Positions 22,435-31,639 of a DNA stretch of 64,000 nt are shown one piece after another. The stretch is from Gnetum montanum (lineage: Eukaryota; Streptophyta; Gnetopsida; Gnetales; Gnetaceae). The stretch is from assembly GCA_015680685.1 (NCBI GenBank), contig MNCI01011963.1, positions 560,778 through 624,777 on the forward strand, read 5' to 3'. The position numbers were made by a program, and so were the translations under genes. The notes under the pieces are model-generated. The model was not told the DNA's origin, ran no database searches, and saw only the letters and a program-made list of their open reading frames with translations. The first letter of the stretch is position 1. Each line of letters begins with the position of its first letter.

Positions 22435-22532
22435 CCTCATTAAGTGGGCCTCGTCAACAAGGTCTAGTTGATGCATCTTATGATGCATCAACGAGGCATC
22501 ATCAACATTGTTTCATGTGTTGGCTATAAATA
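22404..22532. promoter_or_regulatory. Shared divergent promoter core between elements A and B
   Basis: Two TATA boxes face away from each other: TATTTATA at 22404-22411 (drives left) and TATAAATA at 22525-22532 (drives right). Between them lie repeated GGCCTCGTCAA/ATCAACGAGGC words and the inverted repeat GTTGATGCATC (22467-22477) / GATGCATCAAC (22482-22492). This is the U3 of one LTR joined directly to the other. Confidence 0.7.
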
Positions 22533-23314
22533 CGCACTTGCAACCACATTTATGACATAAGTAGATTGTCATTGCAATGAATCTCTTTCATTTTTTCCAT
22601 TTGCAAGTTAGAATTTTTTCCCCTGAGTGCCCACAGTAGGAGTCATTGAGTGTATAGATCTTTATTCGAGCATTGTTGTATTTGAGCACGACAGTGTGTG
22701 CAATAATAAAGATGACCTTTCTGATAAATCTTGCACCACTTTAGATAGATTAGCTATTTAATATTTTCAATTATTTATTAAATTTTTTCAATTAGTTATG
22801 AATTATTTTCTAGTTATTACATTAATGAAGCAATTAAGCCAAATAGATTACATACATAAGTACAACTGCTTTGAGTATAACATGTATTGGCTTGGTAATC
22901 CTAGTAGCATTATTGCTTGGTTCACTTAGTAGCATAGCACTTAGTCACGGAATAGCAAATACATGGGTTCAAGACATGTACAAAAAGTGGAAAAAAATAC
23001 TTATGTTAGGATTAGTTAAATTTTTAATTAATTTGTTAATTTAGATTAGTTAATTAAATTCCTTTTTATCTACATTTCAAGCACCCGACTATAAAACATA
23101 AAAGTGATAAAAATCAAATTTCTTAGTTACACTTAACGATACCAACAAACATCACAAGTGTAATTGGGAAGACAATGATTGACCTTAAGGCTAGATTCAA
23201 TTTCTAAAGGGCTAGTGCACTAGAAACAATAAAGTCTATGAAATTTTACCAAATTTTGCATGAACACTTCATGATTTGTATGGTTGGTGTGTAGGGGTAC
23301 CTCACCACTCATCA
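22435..23314 (+). repeat. 5' LTR of element B, first ~49 bp missing
   Basis: It aligns with the LTR at 34752-35690 from that LTR's base 50 onward: CCTCAT, GGCCTCGTCAACAAGG, TAGTTGATGCATCTTA, then TATA (22525). It has the paired ATCTTTATT (about 22665) / AATAAAGAT (about 22705) and ends CCACTCATCA at 23314 before the primer site. The terminal TGATGAG half is lost at the junction with element A. Confidence 0.8.
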
Positions 23315-23315
23315 T

Positions 23316-23333
23316 TGGTGTCATTGTCGGGGA
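23316..23333 (+). promoter_or_regulatory. Primer binding site of element B (tRNA-Asp type)
   Basis: TGGTGTCATTGTCGGGGA follows the LTR end by one base. It differs from the tRNA-Asp complement TGGCGCCGTTGCCGGGGA at four positions, all C to T or G to A, as expected from decay of methylated cytosines. Confidence 0.85.
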
Positions 23334-23468
23334 CTTTGTTTGTGGAGCATGCACTATTTAGGTTTGAGTGAATATCATTAATATCGTTGTACAAACCTCA
23401 AGGTCAATATCATTTCCACTATACATAGAATTATAAAAGCACAATGATAATTTCATTTGTTTTGCAAG

Positions 23469-25990
23469 ATGTCTTCTTCTTCCTACAAGCATAAAGATAC
23501 CAAACCACTGGTCCCACAAGAATGCAAGGTCATATACACTCATCTAGATGAGCTTGTGCCAAACTTCATCTTCATCCTACATCAAGATGAACATCTAAAA
23601 TGATGTGATATGGATGGAAACGTTGTCTTAACCCCTAATAAATCTATGCCCGAGATGTTGTTCAAGATCCTTAAGAAGTTGGACATAGTAGATCTTCATG
23701 AAGAATACATTATGGATGGATATGATACTCAAAACTACTATCCCACTAAAACACAATACAAATGAGATCAACATTAGGAGAAAATCCATGAAGCTACAAA
23801 GGGGAAAAATTACATCAATCCCTTATTCCTACTAAATCAATATAACATTGAGAATCCTCCTATTAAAGGTTCTCAACATGAAGATTCTCCATCCCTTGCT
23901 ACTAATGATGAGGGTGTGAACCTGACCTTGCAATAACTATTCATAAATTGGCTTTAGGAAAAAGTGATGGCCAAGGAAGGGACTTAGGCAAGCATCACAA
24001 TGACAAGGGATATAAAGATGGAGATCATAATAAACATAAGAGTGGTTGCAAACACCATGCTGGTAGTGGCGGTCCATCTTCCTCTTCATCCTTTTTATCT
24101 GATTCCAAACATTTCTCTTCATTTGAAAATTCTTATGGAAGCCACCATCAAAAAAACCATGATGAAGGTAATCACCAAGATAATAATGATCGTGAAGGCC
24201 AAAAAAACCAAAGAGGTGGCCGAAACCATCATCAGCATTATCAACACAATGGTGATGATGATGAACCACTACTGGCAACTCGAAGTATGCTCAACATTGT
24301 AGAGGTAGTTAAAATCCCAACCAGGAATATGAAAGATAGTCAAATCAAGTACCTAGATATGAACAACATTCCAAGATTTGAGGGAGGATATAACTTTGAT
24401 CTACAAACACATCTATAAGATTTTCAAGATGCCTATGCCTTACAAAACATAGAAAATGAGTGGCAGAAAAAAAATCTTTTCCCAAGGATACACATTAAAG
24501 AATCAAAAAGTTGGTATTAATCCTTAGAGTCTAAATCCATTCATCGATGATGTACCATGTTAGAGTTATTCAATGATAAATACCACACATACTCTAGAGT
24601 GTCTAATCTGAGAAGGCAAATCCAAGGTTGGAAACAAGGAGCACATGAACCTTTGGATGCTACCATGCACCAATGCTATTCACTCCTACATCGATGACCT
24701 AGCCATGGTTATTCTCAAAGAGAACAACTTTGATACATCATAGTTCTTTGAGCCAAAACAAGAAGAACCCTTGGGATGTATGAGCAAGAAAGATTGTATG
24801 AAGTAAGATCCCATCAAATCCAAAGGCTAATTGAGCATGTAGTAAAAAAAGAAGGTGGCCTGCAAAAGAGGGAAAGTGCTGAAGAGTATAATAGAGACCC
24901 ATCCATTAGAAAATGACAGGTTTGATTTTGTGACAAGGAGGAATCATCACTTGAAGAAGTGATGAATAGAAAGACCTTGCCTATTCAAAAATCTGTTTCT
25001 AACATTTTAACCAAGGTTGACAGGTTATGGGACTCTTCAGATGAAAATTTTTAAACTACTTTCAAGATTGTTGAATAGTGATCATAAACGTAGGAGGTGA
25101 AAATAGTGATCATAATTGTAGGAGGCAAAAAAATGCAGAACGTGCCTACCAAAGAGGTAAGGGCAAAGTTGCTACAATAGAGAAAGTTGTGGAGTCTGAG
25201 TCTGATGATGAAATTGAATGTGACATCTATTAATACGAACATCCCAAGGGATGTTGCCCTATCATGTAACACTTACAAGAGTCTGGTGTGTATGCATTAA
25301 ATCCTTGCCTAGCACGTAGGTAAGCTCTTAGACAATTACCTTACCCTCAAGGCAACCCAAGGCAGTTCCATCAACAATAATAAGCTTACTATCCAAGTGG
25401 AACTCCTCCACAACCTTATGAACAATACCAATAGTGGTACCAACCACAATCATGGGGAATGCCACCACCAAGGTAGTAGTACCCTTATAAACAACTAGAT
25501 CCATATGGGTACTATGTTCAGTAGCCTGTCTCCCCTAGAAGTTCTACAAGTCATACATCATTCCAGCATCCCTATTACCCTCCAGAGTACCATTGAATAC
25601 ATTCGTCATCTACTTGAGGGAAAAACTCATATTCATATCCTTATCATCCTCCACATTCCTCTACACCTACACCTTCACCTTCAACCCAATTACCTTTTGC
25701 TTTGTCTATGCAAGGTGAGATTCCTCCATAGTTGTAACAATGAAATGCTACATGGGCTATACACTCACAACCAGTTTTTCAACCAAATGATCTAGATAAT
25801 CAATCAAGGAAAAGACATTTCTTCCAACCCTAAAGTCCTCTCCAACCTTCACAACCTACTCTAGCTGATCATCCTACATCTCCATTATCCTCATCCTCTA
25901 CATCAAATACCTTTGAATGTCCTTCAAACCAAGTGCTACCTAGGATTGGCATTGTGATGCTAACTCATGATGTTTCTAACTAGATCAAGC
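23469..25990 (+). pseudogene. Element B gag
   Basis: The ATG at 23469 opens MSSSSYKHKDTKPLV, and stops appear from about 23600. A second open stretch (23948-24418) is rich in His, Asn, Asp, Gly and Ser and contains many HHQ and NNDR words. It leads into the capsid (IPRFEGGYNFDLQTH, LFNDKYHTYSRVSNLRRQ, about 24360-24620). The C-terminal part (25180-25500) is Pro/Gln/Tyr-rich (YYPSGTPPQPYEQYQ). No CCHC knuckle is visible, so RNA binding may rest on the His/Asn-rich region; that is inference. It is collinear with element A gag on the opposite strand. Confidence 0.75.
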
Positions 25991-28900
25991 ATGGAAATCT
26001 TCCTATGAAAAGATCTAACTTGGGAAGTCCACTCATCTATCTATAGATTTCTAGACAAGAGCCATGAAAAGCTCTTCTTGACTTTGGTTCCAAAGTTAAC
26101 CTCATCTCCCATGACATGTACAAGCCCTAGAACCTACCACCTCTCAAGAAGAGCAACATTCTTTTAGAATTAGCAGATTAATCAATTACTATCCCTTTGG
26201 GATTAGTAGAGGACATTGTAACCAAAATTTTTAGGTGGTCCTATCTTATTTATTTTCTAGTTATCAAGATGGACACCTACAAAAATGACTTCCCCATCAT
26301 TATGGGAAAGGCTTGGTTAAGCACAGTTGACGCGAGAATGGGTATAAGGGGCCTATCTTTAGAAATATCTAAGGAAAATGAGCTAGGTAATATTGAAAAG
26401 AAGTGTATTCCATGCATCACATATAGTGATAATGGGTGCAATTGCATGCAAAGGATTTGGTCAATCAAGAGTACATACATTAAGGCATGTAATCAATGTG
26501 CATAAGAAATTAATGTTCAAAGGTGTCTGTACACGATAGCCACAAAGCAAGAGGGCACCCAATGGCTAATAGATGATTCAAATAGCAACATAATATGCAT
26601 GAAGCATATTATGTTGAAATCATGGACAAAATTAAACAAGTTCATTTACAACTCTCTAATGAAGATGATGATACCTATTGTGGAGAGTTGAAAATCCCTT
26701 ATCACTTCAAGTAAGAGCCCTTAGAGCTAAAAAATTTACTAGTTGATATGGAGTATGCATTTTTAAAGTATGGTAAACTGGTCATCATTAATACCAAACA
26801 TGCTCCTAAGCAAAAAGAAAAGTTGTTGAAAGTGATGAACAAATGGTCAACAACATTTTCTTGGTCATATCTAGAGCTAACAAGAATTGATCCAAGGATA
26901 TGCTAGCATCGCATCTACACTGACTCAACCATGAATCCTATAAGGTAGTCATAAAGGCAGCTAAACCCCAAATTGAAGCAAATCATCGAGAAAATAGAGC
27001 AACTCCTCAATGTTGGGTTTATCTATCCAATTATGGATAGTGAGTGGATTAGTCCACTTGTAATTATACCAAAGAAGGATGGCAAATGGCAGATCTATAT
27101 TGACTTTAGGCTATTAAATATGATAATGTTTAAGAATCACCTTCCTTTACCATTTGTAGATCAAGTATTAGACACAATATTTGGGCATTTTTATTATAGT
27201 TTCTTGGATGGTTATAGTGGTGATAACCAAATCCAAATTGCACTCAAAGATCAGGACAAGACAACATTCACAAGTCCCTCAGGGACTTTTGCATATTGTA
27301 AGATGTCATTTGGTCTATGTAATACCCCAACATTTCAACACTTAGTCCTTAGTATCTTTCAACAAAAAATTGGTAGTGGTGTTGAAGTCTTCATAGATGA
27401 CTTCTCCACCCATGAAGCTAACTTTGAGCAAGCCTTGGACTGACCTGAGCAAGTATTAAAGAGGTGTGTAGAGACAAACCTATGACTCAATTGGCAAAAG
27501 AGCCACCTTATGGTCTAAGAAGGCATTATGCTAGGATACCGAATTTCACAAAAAGGGATTGAGGTAGACCCAAAAAAAATAAGGATCATCTAAGGAATAA
27601 CACACCAACCAGAGACTGCTAAAGATGTTTGGTCATTCCTTGGACACACTGGCTACTATCGATGATTTATAGAGAATTTCTCTAAGATTGCAAAGTCATT
27701 AGTAGAGCTTACAAAGAAAGATGCACCTTTCATTTGGACCAAGGAATGTGAACATGCATTCCAAAAATTAAAAGAAAAACTCATAGAAATGCCAATCCTA
27801 TGAGCACAAGATTGGTTCATACCATTCCATATCATAACAATTGTATCTAACTATGCTTTGGAAGTAATGCTCATGCAAATGGATGATAGGAAACATCCAT
27901 ATTACATCCATTGTGCAAGTTAAAGCATTATGGGAGCATAATTAAACTACACCACCATGAAGAAAGAACTAATGGAAATGGTGTATGTGCTAGAAAATTT
28001 CAAGAACTATGTGCTTGGTTACATAGTATTTGTGCATATGGACCACAATGCAATTCCCTTCCTCATGAATAAGTCAATGGTGAGCCCTCGTTTCATACAA
28101 TGGCTTGTGATCTTGTAGGAATTCCAGCTCACAATGGTAGATCAGAAAGGGACTGAGAATGTGATCACTAACCACCTCTCTCACTTAAGATGGGATAATA
28201 AAGAAGAGGAGAGCCCACTCTCTAATCAATTTCCAAATGAACTCCCCTTTATAGGAACAATAGGTGAACAAATGCCTTTAGAAGTAACATGGTATAATGG
28301 CATCCTCACATATCTTCTCACTCAAGAGATTCCGCAAGACTTGGATTTTAGGAAAAAGCAACAATTTCGTCATTGGGTCGAATACTTCATGGAAATCAAT
28401 AGATAACTTTACAAGGTGTGTGTCGATGGCCTAATCCACTCGTGTATCCCTGATGAAGATTAACTACACATTATCCAAGATGCTCAAGAAGGAAATTGCA
28501 AAGGCTACTATGTAGGAAGATGCATAACCATTAAAATCCCAATGGTAGGATGCTGTTGGCCTACAATCTTTAGGGATTCCCACTAGTTCATCAAGTTTAG
28601 TGAATGTTGTCAACATGATGGGGGGATGACTGCTTGCATGGAAGGTCCTCAACAGTGGATTCAACCACTAGAACCTTTCAACATATGGGGCATTGACTTC
28701 ATGGATCCCATCACACCCATGTCCAACAAAAGGCATATATTATAGTAGTAGTTGACTACTGCACAAAATGGGTAGAAGTGACAGCCATTACTAATTGTAC
28801 ATCATCCACTACTACCAAATTTAGAAAGTTAATACTATGAATGGGTTTGGGGTGCCACGTTCATTAGTGTTACATTTAGAAAGTTAATGCAATGCTTAGG

Positions 28901-29590
28901 GGTAGAACATAAATTAACAACACATTACCACCCCCAAGCCAATGGTCAAGTAGAGGTAACCAACTGGGAGATCACAAAAATACTAATGTGAACCATTAGC
29001 AAATATAGGAAAGATTGGAGTACAAAGCTTAACATTGCTCTCTAGGCTTATTGTTCAACTTAGAAACTTCCTATTAGCTATTCTCCCTACGAGTTAGTGT
29101 ACGGGAAACTTCCAATGCTCCCAATCCAATCCAAAATCCATACACTCTTAATAGCCTATGAACTAAATCTTGACCTAAGTCTAGCACAGAAAAAAGATTA
29201 ATCAACCTGAACATGTTAGATGAAAATCAATTAGTGGCCCTATCCTTGAATGATGTGAGGAAGACATTTAGCAAGCAATGTCATGACCTTAGAATCAAGA
29301 AAGTAAATCTTCAACTAAGAGATAAGGTTCTCTACTATAATCCCACACAGGTCCCCAAAAGATAAAATTTCAAACAGTGTGGGAGGGACCTTATATAATT
29401 GATCAAACCTTTCCCTATGGGGCTATGATAATCTACAAACCTAACAGCCCAAATAAAAAGTAGTTGGTCAACATCCAATAAGTAAAGCCTTTCCTAGAAC
29501 CAAGGCAAGCTAGTGTAACTACTGTCTCAATAGATGGACAACCATGTTCTATTTTTTGGATCTCCTCCTTCCAACTCAGTCATGGGGGAG
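25991..29590 (+). pseudogene. Element B pol: protease, RT, RNase H, integrase
   Basis: Protease (about 26050-26505) reads ALLDFGSKVNLIS, where gypsy proteases have ALLDSGS, then DFPIIMGKAWLS. RT (26973-27443, 156 codons open) has QLLNVGFIYPIMDSEW, FLDGYSG and the catalytic FIDDFS. RNase H follows (about 27830-28120) with FVHMDHNAIPFLMNK-like sequence. The integrase zinc region and core run about 28400-29000 (WGIDFMDPITPMSN, HPQANGQVEV). The chain is broken by stops, for example at 27444. After the last codons lies ATGGGGGAGATGGCC (29583-29597). The Asp-Ser-Gly to Asp-Phe-Gly change would by itself disable the protease. Confidence 0.85.
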
Positions 29591-31154
29591 ATGGCCATCT
29601 GTGTTATCCATCAAATTGGCTTCTTAGTTTTTCTAACTTTTTGTTTTTCATGTTTTTGGATTTTTCAAATTTTTTTAATTTTACACCATCTTTAATATGT
29701 TTGAAACTTCTTGATTATTTTACACTTTCTTATATATTTACTTTATTTTTCTTCCTTTTTGTGTAAGTGTGATATTTTCTTATTTTTGCTAATAAAGAGT
29801 GCTTTATTCTCATAGGACACAGTGTCACTATTGCTATTTACTAATGATCGTTTGTGCTTAATGTGTGATTGCCAATGTCTTGTTTCTATTTTTGAATTCT
29901 AATGTCTAATGACTTTGGCATGGTTTATTTTTCATGGAATAGGCAATGAGTCCACATCATCTTCCCATCCAATGAACTCTATAGTTTTTCTTGTTCTAGG
30001 AATATGAGGTTCCTTCCATTAAAAAAACTTTTAATTCATTAGTGACCTTGGTAGTTCTAAAATTAGGAAGGATTCAAAGGTTTATAAAAGATGTGACTTC
30101 AAGGGGACTTGTTAGTCTTTGTACTCTTCTACTCGCTTGAGTGCTTGTGTATTTTTCACATATTTTTTACTATTCCACACCAACCACTAATAGGAAGTTA
30201 AATAATGTCATTGCATGGTGTGGTTCCCATTCAAGAAAAAAATAATGGAAATTCAAAGCACATCCCTTTGACACGAATAAGTCCTCGCATGGTATGGTTC
30301 CCATTTCAAGAAAAAAACAACAATGGGAATTCAAAGCACATCCCTTGGACAAATAAATGAGCTATAAGCATTGGTTATGAGACTCAACTAACATGCACCT
30401 ATGCTTAAAGGTTCCCTCTAACTAAGGCTCTCTCTCTCACTTTCTAGTTCTCTTTTCTTCTCCTTATGGAATTGTGGTTGATTTGTGGAAGCATTCTTCT
30501 ATCTTGAGTAGGTGGATTGATCTTAGAGTGGCGATGTGAAGTCACTAAAAGTAGATGGTTTTGGTTTGGACTGAGGATGGAACTTCCTAGGTCATTTTAA
30601 CCACAAATTCCATAAGGGACTTCTTATGACCTCAATTTGGAACTCCATTCCACCTTCTCTATCATCCATCCATGCTGCCATAACTCATCTCACTGCTAGG
30701 TTCTATGCTATGCTCTATGCCTTAGTCTAATGTGTTGGGATTATTGAGTAGATTCTTTTAGGTTGGTCTTTAACTTTTCATGACCATTAATTGACTGTGG
30801 GGTCCATGGACTCTTCAATTGAGGTTATGAAAGGGAAAAAATGGCATGAGCCTGCTATGAGGATGACCCACTTGCATAACTCTTGGCTTGGTTAGTTAAG
30901 GTTACTTACCTTTGACATCACTACAATCCTATCTTTCACATTTTTCATTAAGTAAATTGCTTAGTCCTCCTTAATCTTTCATTTCATTCATCCACAAAAT
31001 CAATTTTTCTCCTTTTTCTCAAATTTATGAGTTTCAACACCCTCTTCTCTTATTTTCATACTATTCTTGGTCTTCTAAGCTTTCATTTGACCCAAATTTT
31101 ATCCAAAAATTTCTTGTATTTTAAAAGTTTGACCAAGTCAATGGTGGTCGTTGG
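29591..31154 (+). other. Element B spacer between pol and the internal promoter
   Basis: About 1.5 kb without coding potential, conserved in order in copies C (35691-37100), D (40290-41840) and H (59940-61380). It starts T-rich (TTTTACACCAT, TATATATTTACTTT). It holds a two-copy repeat of about 75 bp (30207-30356) in which each unit has GGTTCCCAT facing ATGGGAATTC, able to form a small hairpin. Blocks such as GTGAAGTCACTNAAAGT and CATAAGGGACTTCTTATGACC follow. Confidence 0.6.
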
Positions 31155-31249
31155 CTGCATCAACAAGGCCTCGTCAATGCAACTGGCTACATCAATGAGG
31201 CCTTGTCAACTTGGCCTCGTCGACACAATGTTTAGATCCTATATATACC
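31155..31249 (+). promoter_or_regulatory. Internal promoter-like block of element B
   Basis: Repeated words GCATCAACAAGGCC, ACATCAATGAGGCC, CTCGTCAA and GGCCTCGTCGACAC (31157-31227) are followed by the TATA box CCTATATATACC (31238-31249). The same word type precedes the TATA box in the family's LTR U3. The block lies upstream of the extra ORF. Equivalent blocks sit at 37104-37164, 41848-41943 and, on the minus strand, 59827-59935. Confidence 0.6.
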
Positions 31250-31395
31250 ACTGGGTACTTACAAATATTTGTCATTTTCTCATAACACACGGGGATTTTT
31301 TTTTGTAATTTTTCAAAGTCCAAAACCTTCCAAAGCTCATAATATTCTAACTATTTGTCCAAATCACTCTATTTTTTGATCCTGCACTTACCAGA

Positions 31396-31401
31396 GGTAA
31401 G
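31396..31401 (+). other. Candidate 5' splice site in the internal leader
   Basis: AGAG/GTAAGA (GT at 31397) lies about 150 bp after the internal TATA box. It is kept at the same distance in D (GGAG/GTAAGA, GT at 42088) and H (AAAG/GTAAGC on minus, GT at 59683-59682), and is decayed in C (GAAGATGAGC near 37308). The matching acceptor was not identified. Confidence 0.45.
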
Positions 31402-31639
31402 ATCTGTATCGTGGGGGCCACAAACCTTAAGGTTTCTAATGAAAATTTTTCTAACTCCCCCAAGGATTACTAACATTAACCACATATATGCATCAACTTT
31501 TTCAAGGGTTAACCCCTTCAACAACCTTTGGGATGAATTATTCATAATAACACATAAAATAAATGATAATTAGGTTAATTAAATCAATCATAATCACAGC
31601 TTGGCCAAGTGTAACTATCCTTAAAAGTTAAGGTATCCC

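Noticed and set aside
23937-24278. A His-rich 113-codon frame on the minus strand
   Set aside because: It is the mirror of the gag low-complexity region; gag on the plus strand is supported by collinear copies.
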